A stretch of 64,000 nucleotides of DNA from Olavius algarvensis spirochete endosymbiont (GCA_900608495.1 UWYT01000029.1:1-64000); one strand, 5' to 3'; counted from the first letter of the stretch, positions 26,538-35,802 are shown. Program-made: numbers and translations. Notes: generated from the sequence alone by a model not told the origin.

Positions 26538-26573
26538 TCATGGGTTCCCCGCCTTTAAACCGGCTGGAGTTGA

Positions 26574-27608
26574 GTGCTTCGGATGGGTGAAATATATACT
26601 TCCTTAAGCAGAAAACCGGCCTTGAACTTCGCCTTGGAGGAGTGCTTGCTGTCCAAAGTGGAGGACGGCGATCGACTACTGTTTTTCTATCAAAACGAAC
26701 CATGCATAGTGGTGGGACGTTTCCAAAATCCCTGGAACGAATGCAGAACCGGTTTGGCGCGGAGGGAAGGAATTGGCGTCTATCGCAGGATTTCCGGCGG
26801 GGGGACCGTAGTCCACGGACCTGGCAATCTTAACTTTTCGATTCTAAGCGGATCTCCAGATTTGCGTCGAGAGGAAAATCTGAATGATATTGTGGCCGCG
26901 TTGTATGGGCTTGGTTTCGAGCTGAGCATAAATAGCCGCTACGATTTAATAGCTAGGCCCGCTTCTTATTACGGCACGGAATTCAAAGTGAGCGGCAGCG
27001 CGTTTCGTCAAAGCGGCGGGCGCACCATGCATCATGGTACCCTGCTTGTAAACGCCGGTACGCAGCAAATCAAGCGGCTTCTGATGCGTTCACCCCGAGG
27101 ACTGGAGGTTCGCGGAGTACAGTCGCTCCCTTCACCTGTAATGAACCTCGCGCAGCTGATGCCTGAAATAACAGTTTCGATGGTGATAGACGCCCTGGCG
27201 GCCCAGTGGGAAACAGAGATTGGCCCAATTACGATAGATCCACTAACTTTTCTGGGCGAACCGGTATTTGAATCCGCACTGGAGAAGCATGAATCGACGA
27301 CTTGGATTTGGCGTAAAACGCCCGCATTTCGAGAGCGTTTCGCCTACGATGGCCTGCCTGAAGGTTTTCCATTGGAGCTTGAAATTCGAAGTGGACGAAT
27401 TTTTTCCGCCGTGTTTTCTGGTTTGACGCAAGGCTTCACGCCAGAGACAGAATTCTTGAATGGCTTGGATTATCAGGGTGATGTAATTCTCGATGCTGGG
27501 AGGCCCCATTTACCTATCTGGTTGGAAACTCTGGCCAAAATAGTCGACGGAGACTGGAATAACTTGGATTTGAGTCTTGTTTCAGATGGGGATGTAATTG
27601 TAACATAG
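26574..27608 (+). CDS. Lipoate-protein ligase A family protein
   Basis: 344 residues. Family motifs are VYRRISGGGTVVHGPGNLNF, FKVSGSAFRQSGGRTMHHGT and LLVNAG, including the conserved lysine of KVSGSA that contacts lipoyl-AMP. The C-terminal about 90 residues form the accessory domain seen in LplA. It should attach lipoate to carrier proteins of 2-oxoacid dehydrogenases or the glycine cleavage system; octanoyl transfer is an alternative. The start is either GTG at 26574 (GGAG four bases upstream) or ATG at 26583 (GGAG 13 bases upstream). It directly follows the candidate structured RNA region and precedes the outer-membrane gene by three bases. Confidence 0.88.
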   Translation: MLRMGEIYTSLSRKPALNFALEECLLSKVEDGDRLLFFYQNEPCIVVGRFQNPWNECRTGLARREGIGVYRRISGGGTVVHGPGNLNFSILSGSPDLRREENLNDIVAALYGLGFELSINSRYDLIARPASYYGTEFKVSGSAFRQSGGRTMHHGTLLVNAGTQQIKRLLMRSPRGLEVRGVQSLPSPVMNLAQLMPEITVSMVIDALAAQWETEIGPITIDPLTFLGEPVFESALEKHESTTWIWRKTPAFRERFAYDGLPEGFPLELEIRSGRIFSAVFSGLTQGFTPETEFLNGLDYQGDVILDAGRPHLPIWLETLAKIVDGDWNNLDLSLVSDGDVIVT

Positions 27609-27611
27609 CCT

Positions 27612-28733
27612 ATGAAAAGAGGGCATATAGTATTTCGAAGTCTTGTGCTTACGATGCATCTATTCCTTTTGGCAGATCTTGCAGGATGGGAGTTCAGCCA
27701 CGGCTTCGGTTCTAAATTCGCCTATTATCTGGATGATAATAAGAGCGACGCCTTCAGTGCATCCGGTTTTTTGCCGCCTTCATATAATCCAAAATCTCCC
27801 GGAGACAGCACCCAGTGGAACGGTGGATACTATGGTTGGTCAAATTCAAATCCTGCTTCACGAAGGCTGGGAAATGGCTGGGGTGCTGTTGAATTTGAAT
27901 TTTATTATCAGCTTCGGATGAAGCAGAAAGTATTTGCTGCTGAAGGCCCCCTCATGAAAGACAACAATATCGCCTTCACGGTTAGGCCCATTTTATCCCC
28001 TGTCAGTCTGCATTTGGAAACCGAAATACAGTTCACCCCCATAGCGTTTTTCAAGTTAACGGGTGGAGTGGCGGGAGGTTTCGGTTGGCCCTTGCACTTC
28101 CTGAATTTGGAGGGGCTCGCTCTGAATGATAGAGATGATATTACGAATACGAAGAGGCTAGGCTGGGCGGGTTTCTATTTTGTTGGCGGAACCATACAAT
28201 TCGATTTGGCGGCGCTGGTGCCGGGTAAATGGAACCACGTCGTGTTTTCGGCGAACGCAAAGACTAGGTACATGCACTATTCCCGGGCGAACACCCTGGA
28301 GGCCTGGTACTGGAGAGCTGACAGGGGCGAGAATTTCAATGGTTGGGAGTATCGGGGAAACTACATCGTTGGATATCAACCTCCCTGGCAAGTGAATTTC
28401 ATCGGTTTTATGGCGGAGCATTGGTTCTGGTTATCCAGGGGTATTCGCGAGCTTGCTCCGATGAACGCCGATTATCAGACAGCAGAACCGCCTAAGTCTG
28501 CTTTACCCGAGGTGGAGGCTTGGGGTTCGGACTTACATAACTGGCGTTTTGGCCCGATTCTCAATCTGGAATTTGAGGAGGGCCACAATCTTGCTTTTCT
28601 ACTTCAATTCCGAAACGGTTTACACTATACAGAGAAGACAGTATATGCCAGATGGTTTAGACGCTTTGATGCCACGGGTGACAAGTATGTGGAGCTTGAA
28701 CGTTTAGCGATTGTCTATAACTGGGATTTCTAA
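27612..28733 (+). CDS. Putative outer-membrane beta-barrel protein
   Basis: 373 residues with a hydrophobic N-terminus (FRSLVLTMHLFLLADLAG) that serves as signal peptide. The body has alternating strands rich in aromatic residues and glycine (VEFEFYYQLRMKQKVF, FFKLTGGVAGGFGW, LNLEFEEGHNLAFLLQFRNG) and ends in IVYNWDF; a terminal phenylalanine is typical for proteins inserted by the BAM complex. I recognise no family. It lies three bases after the lipoate ligase gene, so the two are probably co-transcribed, though no functional link is evident. It ends three bases from the convergent ddl gene. Confidence 0.7.
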   Translation: MKRGHIVFRSLVLTMHLFLLADLAGWEFSHGFGSKFAYYLDDNKSDAFSASGFLPPSYNPKSPGDSTQWNGGYYGWSNSNPASRRLGNGWGAVEFEFYYQLRMKQKVFAAEGPLMKDNNIAFTVRPILSPVSLHLETEIQFTPIAFFKLTGGVAGGFGWPLHFLNLEGLALNDRDDITNTKRLGWAGFYFVGGTIQFDLAALVPGKWNHVVFSANAKTRYMHYSRANTLEAWYWRADRGENFNGWEYRGNYIVGYQPPWQVNFIGFMAEHWFWLSRGIRELAPMNADYQTAEPPKSALPEVEAWGSDLHNWRFGPILNLEFEEGHNLAFLLQFRNGLHYTEKTVYARWFRRFDATGDKYVELERLAIVYNWDF

Positions 28734-28736
28734 TAT

Positions 28737-29804
28737 CTAAAGCAGCACTTCTTTTCGCACGTGTTCGGCAAGCGCGCCATCGATTAGTTTTTCCAGCGCG
28801 CTCGTGAAATCCACTCCCCCTTTTTCCAGCATGCGCGGAAATAGGCTTATTGGGGTTAGGCCTGGCATGGTGTTTATCTCATTTAAGTAGAGCGTTGAGC
28901 CTTTCTCCTCCAATAGGAAATCCACCCGCGCCAAACCTCCTGCCCCGATGGCCTCAAAGGCAAGAATTGCGATTTCTTTTATTCTTCTTGTCATGACGGC
29001 ATCCAGCTTTGCCGGAACCATGAGCGTCGCGCCGTCGGGATCGATATATTTGCTATCATAATCGTAAAAACCGTGTTGGTTCGTTGGGATTATTTCGCCT
29101 GGCGGGTAGGACTTCGGATGCATGTAGCCACTCACCGAGCACTCTAACTCGCGGCCTTGAATTGCCTTCTCCACCAATGCTTTCTCATCGTACTTCCAGG
29201 CGTTTTCCAAAGCCGTTTCCAATTGCGGAGGGTTCGCAACCAGGCTGACACCCAGTGAGGAGCCAGATGCGGCTGGTTTGACAAATAGCCTTGAACCCAA
29301 TTTCGTGAACAAGTTTGTCTTGAGCTCGTCAATACCCTGCTTAGAAGCATTTTTGTGAAGTGTTTCCCAGGGGATTACAGGCAGCCCCGCATCCCTCCAA
29401 ATTCGCTTAGTGGTTTCCTTGCACATCCCGATGGCGCTGGCAAGCACGCCCGAACCCGCATAGGGTAGTCTGGCTGTTTCCAGGACACCTTGCACGATGC
29501 CATCTTCTCCGAATTTACCATGCAGCAGGGGGATTACTACGTCGACAGGCAATTCCTGTCCGGTCGGCAGGGTGAAACCACTGCCGGGTTTAACCAATAT
29601 CTGCCGAGCGGCATCAATCTTCACCTCCAAGGCCCGTGGAATTTGTGATGGCGTATTCTGGAAGTACCATCCTCCGTCCCGGTCTATGCCAATTAATAGC
29701 GGTTTATGATTGGGTTGCAGGTTTCGAAGTGCCGATGCCGCCGAACAGCAAGACACCTCGTGCTCACTGGAGCGTCCGCCATATAGAAGTGCAATTTTGG
29801 CCAT
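28737..29804 (-). CDS. ddl: D-alanine--D-alanine ligase
   Basis: Joins two D-alanines with ATP for peptidoglycan precursor synthesis in the cytoplasm. The chosen start gives MAKIALLYGGRSSEHEVSCC, the canonical N-terminus (355 residues); an ATG at 29816 or a TTG at 29867 would add residues not seen in the family. ATP-grasp signatures are FVKPAASGSSLGVSLV, ELECSVSGY, ARVDFLLEE and LNEINTMPGLTPISLFP. It follows the secreted propeller-like gene on the same strand after 75 bases and meets the outer-membrane protein gene head-on. Together with murE nearby it supplies cell-wall precursors. Confidence 0.95.
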   Translation of the reverse strand: MAKIALLYGGRSSEHEVSCCSAASALRNLQPNHKPLLIGIDRDGGWYFQNTPSQIPRALEVKIDAARQILVKPGSGFTLPTGQELPVDVVIPLLHGKFGEDGIVQGVLETARLPYAGSGVLASAIGMCKETTKRIWRDAGLPVIPWETLHKNASKQGIDELKTNLFTKLGSRLFVKPAASGSSLGVSLVANPPQLETALENAWKYDEKALVEKAIQGRELECSVSGYMHPKSYPPGEIIPTNQHGFYDYDSKYIDPDGATLMVPAKLDAVMTRRIKEIAILAFEAIGAGGLARVDFLLEEKGSTLYLNEINTMPGLTPISLFPRMLEKGGVDFTSALEKLIDGALAEHVRKEVLL

Positions 29805-29879
29805 GGTGATTATCATTGCATGAGGTTTTCTTCCTAGCAAGTGTGGCAAGACTGGGATGTAAACCAAGTTACCTGCAGA

Positions 29880-30995
29880 TTAATCTATCTGAAGTAAAAC
29901 TGATCGCCGTTCAACCAGTTCGTGTTCAAGTTCCGCCCACACTTTTTCAAGGGGGTATTTGGAGCGGAAGTCTCGAATTTGGGGCAGTGTCCAGTTGTAA
30001 TACTGCACCGCGGCCTCGAATTCTTCCTTTTCCTCCAGGAGCCGACCGGCAGGGATGGCATGCTCAGCGAGAAAATCCTTATAACTGGGGAGTGGTGCGG
30101 TGGGCTCCCCGGCTCCATATATCCGAAGTTTCTCGTTTTCCGGAGAGTGAACCAGCAAAAGGCTTCCTCCCCCGCGGAGTCTGTACCAACGCCTTGGCAG
30201 CCACCCGGCTTCGAATTTGGATATTCGGGGCGGCCTTTCGAGTGATAAATCCACGGCGCAGAGTGTGCTGGGATAGGCGAGCACGAGACTGCCGCCAAAC
30301 CAGGAAGCGCCCCATGGATTTCCTGATGGCAGGGCACCGGCTGCCAGCGGGATGATTTCTTCACTTCCATCCTTTAAAGAGACTAGGTGGATTTCCTTTT
30401 TATCCAACCAGGCAAGCTCAGGCTCTTGGGTGGACACGGCTAATATCGGAGGGACATTGAAATCCAAAGCGCTTACTAAGATATGTTTATGGTTGGATAA
30501 GTTCACATAGTATGCCTTTGCGTCGATAAGCGCTATCAGGTTTCCATCCGGAGCCGCTAAAAGGGATTCCACCGGCCCCCCCTTCCAATCGGTACTCCAC
30601 ACCTTCGCGCTTAGCAAATCCAGTCTGTAGAATCTGTCTTCAAGGTATCCTAACCAATCGCCTTTGGAGGAAAGTATCCCATTTTCCGGAGACCACCTTC
30701 CTTCGTTCCAGTTTGCAGTTTGGCTCGAAAAAAGCGAAAGCAGAGATTTAGTATCTAACATCCCACCAGCGCTTAGATTGATTACTGTGTGAGGCCAAAT
30801 CAGCCAAATCCTATTAGCCACAGCAGAAACATCCATCGGTATGCTCCCATCCAAGTCCGGCCAATCGGCAAAATGAGCCAAATTTACTGTATAGAAAACA
30901 CCAGTCCATTCAGTTATAATCGTTTTGCTGTCTAAGGTGGCTACAAGGGATGGCAGTGCAAGAGCAAACGTAGTGAATATGGAGAGCTTTCTCAT
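29880..30995 (-). CDS. Secreted protein of unknown function, propeller-like
   Basis: 371 residues with a signal peptide (KLSIFTTFALALPSLVA). The body consists of repeated short strands with W and D/G turns (NRIWLIWPHTVINLSAGG, GDWLGYLEDRFYRLDLLSA, GGPVESLLAAPDGNLIALID, EPELAWLDKKEIHLVSLKDG), resembling a six- or seven-bladed beta-propeller. The last about 70 residues are helical, including LLEEKEEFEAAVQYYNW, resembling one TPR. No enzymatic motif is seen. It is upstream of ddl on the same strand and diverges from the PAP2-like gene. Function unknown; a periplasmic or surface binding role is a guess. Confidence 0.65.
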   Translation of the reverse strand: MRKLSIFTTFALALPSLVATLDSKTIITEWTGVFYTVNLAHFADWPDLDGSIPMDVSAVANRIWLIWPHTVINLSAGGMLDTKSLLSLFSSQTANWNEGRWSPENGILSSKGDWLGYLEDRFYRLDLLSAKVWSTDWKGGPVESLLAAPDGNLIALIDAKAYYVNLSNHKHILVSALDFNVPPILAVSTQEPELAWLDKKEIHLVSLKDGSEEIIPLAAGALPSGNPWGASWFGGSLVLAYPSTLCAVDLSLERPPRISKFEAGWLPRRWYRLRGGGSLLLVHSPENEKLRIYGAGEPTAPLPSYKDFLAEHAIPAGRLLEEKEEFEAAVQYYNWTLPQIRDFRSKYPLEKVWAELEHELVERRSVLLQID

Positions 30996-31052
30996 AACGC
31001 CAGGTTACAAGTCTTGCAACAAGTAAGCCAAGTATCTTTGAGGAATTCAATA

Positions 31053-31496
31053 TTGTTGAACAATCCCATGATTCTTTCACCTATTCTGGCGATTCTGGTT
31101 GCACAGATTTTGAAGGTTCTGTTTATTCTGTCAACCGAGCGGCGCTGGGTGATTAAGCGCCTGACTGAAACAGGAGGCATGCCTTCTTCACATTCAGCCA
31201 CAATGGCGGCTCTTTGCACTTCAGTCGGGCTGAACCATGGTGTCGGAAGCGCTTATTTTGCCATTGCGCTTGTGTTCGGCGTCATTGTTGTCTACGATAC
31301 GGCCGGTGTGCGCAGGGCGGCGGGCAAACATGCCGAGATTCTCAACGAACTGGTAAAGCAATTCTCTCATCTCTTCAATGATGAGGAGAGACCCAGGGCA
31401 TTGAAAACCCTGCTGGGGCACACCTATCCGCAGATATTGGTTGGCTCCGGCATAGGAATCGCAATGGGGTTCCTGGTTCGCTACATCCAGGAGTGA
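31053..31496 (+). CDS. Divergent PAP2 family (DUF212/YuiD-like) membrane protein
   Basis: About 147 residues with four hydrophobic segments. The family signature GGMPSSHSATMAALCTSVGL is followed by FGVIVVYDTAGVRRAAGKHA and LLGHTYPQILVGSGIGIAMG, as in B. subtilis YuiD. It resembles acid phosphatases of the PAP2 type and may act on lipid or prenyl phosphates, but no reaction is proven. The chosen TTG at 31053 has GAGGA eight bases upstream and gives an N-terminus LLNNPMILSPILAILVAQ matching relatives; a longer TTG start at 31014 and an ATG at 31068 are alternatives. It ends 22 bases from convergent murE. Confidence 0.82.
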   Translation: MLNNPMILSPILAILVAQILKVLFILSTERRWVIKRLTETGGMPSSHSATMAALCTSVGLNHGVGSAYFAIALVFGVIVVYDTAGVRRAAGKHAEILNELVKQFSHLFNDEERPRALKTLLGHTYPQILVGSGIGIAMGFLVRYIQE

Positions 31497-31518
31497 ACCC
31501 TGCATCCGATTCACTCTC

Positions 31519-33027
31519 TTAGGCTTCAAAATTCAAACTGCGCAGTGCCTCCCTGCATACCTCTGCCTCATCCCAGGGCAGAACGTGGTTTGCGTAAATA
31601 ATCGAGCTTTCATGTCCCTTGCCCAGCGCCGCCACTACGTCGCCTTTCCGCGCTCGCTTCATTGCCTCAAATATTGCCTGCCTTCTATCCGGAATCAGAA
31701 AAAGATTTTCTCCCAGAGTCATGGTGGCGACGCCTCTGGCAATGTCCGTCAATATCTTCTCGGGGTTTTCACTGTGAGGATCGTCATCGCTAAGGAAAAC
31801 CATATCTGCATATTTAGCTGCAACCGCGCCTTGATGGGGTCGTTTCTCCGGGTCTCGCTCACCGGCAGTTCCAAAAATGAGTATTAATCTGCCTGTGCAG
31901 AAGGTTTTCAGGAGGGGGAGTACTTTTTTGAAACCTCCAAGAGAGTGTGCATAGTCCACAAACACGTGAAAATCCATATTGCCCCTAATGGTTTCCATTC
32001 TACCCTTTACACCTCGCAGCTCGGGCAGTTTGGAAGTGAATTCATGTACGTTTATGCCTTTTAACTCAGCGGCGGTGCAGAGTGCTGCCAGGGTGTTTTC
32101 AACGTTAAACAGGCCGGGGAGCCTGATTCTGCATTGTGAGGTTTGTTCTGGCGTATGGAGCAGGAATTCTGTGCCGTCAGGTGTGACTACAGGCCTTGTG
32201 GCAAAAATATCGACGTTTTGATTTCTAATGCTGTAGCGAAGAACTGTTCTCTTACCGGCTGCTCGAACAAAGTATTCGCTTGCCTCATCATCTGCGTTCA
32301 CCACCCCAAAGGCTCTGGGATTTCTGGACTTTGCCATCATTCGAAAAAGTCTTGTCTTGTCTTCCCGGTAGTTCTCGATGTTCCCGTGAAACTCAAGATG
32401 TTCGCGACTGAGGTTCGTAAACACCGCCACGTCAAATTTCACATCATCCAGGCGACAATTGATGGGAGAAAGACCGTGACTTGTAGCTTCTATTACAACG
32501 TGACTTTGATTTCTGTTCAACATCTCTCGAAGCATGGCATGTATGTAGGGCGCCTCAGGAGTTGACTGACGAAGATAATTCATTTTCTCTTCACCACCAG
32601 TTTTGAATGTGGTGGAGGATATGATACCAGTAGGGATGCCGGCATATTCCAGTAGCTGTCTTATCAGACTGACAGTAGTGCTTTTGCCATCGGTTCCGGT
32701 TACTCCGATTGTCGTGAGCTCTTGTGAGGGGTGCTGGTAGAAGGCCGACGAAACTCGGGATAAAGCCCTTTTGGCATTCTTCACTTGTATGTACGTAATC
32801 CCTGGCTGATAGGTGGCCAGAGCCTTGGAATGCATAATTGCCTGAGCACCCTTTTCGATGGCGCTATCGATGTACTGGTGTCCGTCAACGTGGATGCCGC
32901 TGAGTGCGAAAAAGAGCGTACCTGAACTGGCTTGTTTGGAGTTGAAAGCTATTGAGGAGATTGTTTTCTTTGTATCACCGCGAATATTTAAGGGGCTTAG
33001 CACTGGTATCAAGTATTCAAGTGGCAT
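31519..33027 (-). CDS. murE: UDP-MurNAc-tripeptide synthetase (non-DAP MurE)
   Basis: Adds the third peptide residue to UDP-MurNAc-L-Ala-D-Glu. Mur ligase motifs include SGTLFFALSGIHVDGHQYI, GVTGTDGKSTTVSLI (P-loop), VVIEATSHGLSPINCRLDD, FTNLSREHLEFHGNIENY and FGTAGERDPEKRP. The amino-acid-selecting motif is SDDDPHSENP: DDPH in place of the DNPR of meso-diaminopimelate enzymes, so lysine or ornithine is the likely substrate; ornithine is typical of spirochaetes. The start is set at ATG 33027 (MPLEYLIPVLSPL, 502 residues); an ATG nine bases upstream and a farther start at 33117 are less convincing. Convergent with the PAP2-like gene and divergent from topA. Confidence 0.93.
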   Translation of the reverse strand: MPLEYLIPVLSPLNIRGDTKKTISSIAFNSKQASSGTLFFALSGIHVDGHQYIDSAIEKGAQAIMHSKALATYQPGITYIQVKNAKRALSRVSSAFYQHPSQELTTIGVTGTDGKSTTVSLIRQLLEYAGIPTGIISSTTFKTGGEEKMNYLRQSTPEAPYIHAMLREMLNRNQSHVVIEATSHGLSPINCRLDDVKFDVAVFTNLSREHLEFHGNIENYREDKTRLFRMMAKSRNPRAFGVVNADDEASEYFVRAAGKRTVLRYSIRNQNVDIFATRPVVTPDGTEFLLHTPEQTSQCRIRLPGLFNVENTLAALCTAAELKGINVHEFTSKLPELRGVKGRMETIRGNMDFHVFVDYAHSLGGFKKVLPLLKTFCTGRLILIFGTAGERDPEKRPHQGAVAAKYADMVFLSDDDPHSENPEKILTDIARGVATMTLGENLFLIPDRRQAIFEAMKRARKGDVVAALGKGHESSIIYANHVLPWDEAEVCREALRSLNFEA

Positions 33028-33226
33028 TCTTCCCATAGGATGCAATCTAACACCGGACTGTGATGTCTTGCAATATTTCGATAACGTCACAGCGAGGACG
33101 GAGTTCCTGGTTGTCATAGACTAACGGCAGTCCTGTTGACTGAGTCAGCACGTTGGTTTAAGGATTAGCAGGCCAGTGCTGCTGTTTCATTCTCACAGTT
33201 GATTATTCAGCAGGGACGGTGGGGGA

Positions 33227-33254
33227 TTGATTTCTGGCAAAATTGCTGTATATT
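33227..33254 (+). promoter_or_regulatory. Sigma-70-type promoter of topA
   Basis: TTGATT at 33227-33232 and TATATT at 33249-33254 are separated by 16 bases. Transcription would start near 33261, giving a 28-base leader that contains the AGGAGAGG ribosome binding site before the ATG at 33289. The rest of the 261-base gap to murE holds a TGACTGAGTCA palindrome at 33137-33147 and a CAGCAC/GTGCTG pair at 33146-33181, of unknown meaning. Confidence 0.55.
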
Positions 33255-33288
33255 CGGCATGATTATTTCAGATTATTAGGAGAGGCGG

Positions 33289-35652
33289 ATGCCAGTTAAA
33301 AAAATGACTGAGAAATATAGTGGGAAATCGATCTCCAAGCGTAGGCTGATTATTGTTGAGAGCCCGGCGAAGGCAAATACGATCAGTAAGCTTCTTGGTC
33401 ATAGCTATGCCGTACATGCTTCTGTGGGACATATACGGGATATTGAATCCAAGGGCAGAGGGAAGAAGGCTTTCGGTATAGATTTTGAGAATGGTTATGA
33501 GCCGCGTTACACAATTATTCCGGCCAAAAAGAAAAATGTAGCCGTGCTGTTGAAGGCAGTGGCGAAAGCCGATGAGATTTATCTGGCTCCGGATCCGGAT
33601 CGTGAAGGTGAGGCGATTGCTTGGCATTTAAAGGAAGCCCTTGAGCTGGATGATAGAAGAGCTATGCGGATTACTTACCAGGCCGTTACCAAGAAGGCAG
33701 TAACCGCAGCGCTAGGCAATCCGCGACAGATTGATATGAGGCTTGTGGATGCTCAAAAAGGACGGCGGGTGCTGGATAGAATTGTGGGATTCAATCTATC
33801 TCCCTTCTTGTGGAAGAAGGTTGCCAAGAAACTTTCGGCTGGGCGAGTCCAGTCGGTTGCGGTGAGGATGATTGTTGAGAAGGAACGGGAGATTGGAGCT
33901 TTTGTACCCCAGGAGTATTGGAAAATCGAGGCCGACTTGCATTCGACTAAGGAGGATGCGAGTCCATTTGTGGCGACGCTTACAACTTGGGAGGGTGAGA
34001 ATTTTGGTTTGGGGGGAAAATTTTCTTCAACAGAGAGCGAGGCAAGGCGGGTGGAGGAGGCTCTTCGAGGAGCCGATTATACAGTGTTCGAGGTGCAGAA
34101 CAAGGAAACTTCCTCCCGTCCTGCCCCGCCATTCATTACAAGCACCCTGCAGCAGACAGCTTCGAGTCAGTTGCGATTTAGCATACGCAAAACTATGCAA
34201 GTTGCCCAGAAGCTCTACGAGGGTATTGAAATCAATGAGGGCCCCGTGGGTTTGATTACTTATATGCGAACCGATTCACATCGACTCGATCACGAGGCAG
34301 TGAGTGAAATTCGCAATTGGATTGCTCGGGAATACCCCCAGTATTTGCGCAAGTCGGAATTGATATATGGAACTAAGCCGAAGGGCGGTGTGAAGGCGCA
34401 GGATGCGCACGAGGCTATCCGACCTACTTCGGTGCATCGTACACCCGAACTGATGAAATCTTTTCTCAGCAACGAGCAGTTTAAACTATATGAACTTATC
34501 TGGAGGCGAACCATCGCGAGTCAGATGCAGAATGCACGTTATTCTGTTACCACGATTAAACTAACGGCAGCTAAGGGAGAATTTGAAGCCAAGGGCAGAG
34601 TTACACTTTTTGATGGTTTCACAGTATTAGCCCCTGAGATTCGAAAAGTGAAGGAAGAATATCAAGATTTGCCATCCCTGGTTAAAGGTGAAACTTTGGT
34701 TTTGGATGCTTTGAGGAACGAACAGAACTGGACAAATCCTCCCTATCGCTATAACGAGGCATCCTTAGTTAAAGCACTTGAAAAACAAGGCATAGGGAGA
34801 CCTTCCACATATGCAGCAATTATTCAAACGATTCGAGAGAGGGGCTATGTCCGCTTAGAAAAGCGGGCCTTTCATGCGAGCGAGTTGGGTATTGCCGTAA
34901 ACGATATCCTTTTCAAGGAATTCCCGAATATTTTAAACTATCGTTTCACTGCTGAGATGGAGACCAATCTCGATGCCGTTGAAAGAGGTGAGATTGACTG
35001 GCGGGAATTGGTGGACAATTTCTACAAGCCCTTCGCGATTCGAGTGGAGGAGGCTATTGAAAAATCCGAACCACTGAAGGGCAGGACTTGGGAGGGTGAA
35101 CAGAAATGCCCGGCATGTGGGAAGTCGCTTGTACTTCGCTACTCTAAATCTGGAGCCTTTCTGGGCTGTTCGGGATATCCCAAGTGCAAGGGTGTCATGT
35201 CTTTTCCGGGAGAGGGCGATGATGACGGCGAGATTGATGAGGAACCTGTGACATGCCCGAAATGCGGGCGATTGATGTTTCTCAAGTCGAACCGTTTCGG
35301 GAAATTCTATTCTTGCAGCGGATACCCAGAGTGTAAAACGACTGCAAATTTAAGCGCGGAAGGACGGCCCGTTTTTTTGCCAGACATAAAGCTGGACTGC
35401 GACGAGTGTGATACTCCGATGGAAGTCAAATCCAAGATGCGTGGACCGGCGATGGTGTGCCCAAATCCCGATTGTCGAAGGGAGCTTCCAATCCGAGATG
35501 GCAAACCCGTCTCCCTGCCCAAGGCCAATGGAGTCAAGTGTGAGAAATGTGGCAGTGCGATGATAGTCCGTTTAAGCAAACGGGGCCCTTTTTTGGCATG
35601 TACCGGATTTCCGAAGTGTCGAAACACCAAGAAGCTTGCCTTACAAAAATAG
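33289..35652 (+). CDS. topA: DNA topoisomerase I (type IA)
   Basis: 787 residues. Relaxes negatively supercoiled DNA through a phosphotyrosine intermediate. The TOPRIM domain shows RLIIVESPAKANTISKLLG and APDPDREGEAIAWHLKEAL; the active site is GLITYMRTDSHRLDHEAV with Tyr325; the central domain has DAHEAIRPTSVHRTPE and GIGRPSTYAAIIQTI. The C-terminal part (from about 605) carries four topoisomerase zinc-ribbon units with CPACGKSL, CPKCGRLM, CDECDTPM and CEKCGSAM; the first two and the last keep four cysteines each. AGGAGAGG precedes the ATG. Apparently monocistronic. Confidence 0.97.
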   Translation: MPVKKMTEKYSGKSISKRRLIIVESPAKANTISKLLGHSYAVHASVGHIRDIESKGRGKKAFGIDFENGYEPRYTIIPAKKKNVAVLLKAVAKADEIYLAPDPDREGEAIAWHLKEALELDDRRAMRITYQAVTKKAVTAALGNPRQIDMRLVDAQKGRRVLDRIVGFNLSPFLWKKVAKKLSAGRVQSVAVRMIVEKEREIGAFVPQEYWKIEADLHSTKEDASPFVATLTTWEGENFGLGGKFSSTESEARRVEEALRGADYTVFEVQNKETSSRPAPPFITSTLQQTASSQLRFSIRKTMQVAQKLYEGIEINEGPVGLITYMRTDSHRLDHEAVSEIRNWIAREYPQYLRKSELIYGTKPKGGVKAQDAHEAIRPTSVHRTPELMKSFLSNEQFKLYELIWRRTIASQMQNARYSVTTIKLTAAKGEFEAKGRVTLFDGFTVLAPEIRKVKEEYQDLPSLVKGETLVLDALRNEQNWTNPPYRYNEASLVKALEKQGIGRPSTYAAIIQTIRERGYVRLEKRAFHASELGIAVNDILFKEFPNILNYRFTAEMETNLDAVERGEIDWRELVDNFYKPFAIRVEEAIEKSEPLKGRTWEGEQKCPACGKSLVLRYSKSGAFLGCSGYPKCKGVMSFPGEGDDDGEIDEEPVTCPKCGRLMFLKSNRFGKFYSCSGYPECKTTANLSAEGRPVFLPDIKLDCDECDTPMEVKSKMRGPAMVCPNPDCRRELPIRDGKPVSLPKANGVKCEKCGSAMIVRLSKRGPFLACTGFPKCRNTKKLALQK

Positions 35653-35802
35653 GAGAAAACTGCGTCCGAGGGCATCTGATGACTCGCTTTAGCTCGAAAT
35701 AGCCAAATATCGCATGCTGTTTGAAGCCGGATTCACGAAAGTTACTGGAAACCTGTGGCTCATTATCGGGTTCTGGATTATGTTAGATGGAAAGAGCTAT
35801 TT

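Noticed and set aside
26016-26573. Group II intron beginning GTGTGAC
   Set aside because: The 5' string fits by chance, but I could not find a domain V with the AGC triad and tetraloop, and there is no reverse transcriptase gene.
26191-26703. 170-codon open frame on the minus strand across the gene-free stretch and the lipoate ligase start
   Set aside because: Composition is rich in Arg, His, Pro and Ser without any motif, it overlaps the well-supported ligase gene, and no ribosome binding site fits. It looks like a chance frame in GC-rich structured sequence.
33028-33117. Longer N-terminus for MurE
   Set aside because: The extra 30 residues are not like the family and the inner ATG gives the usual length.
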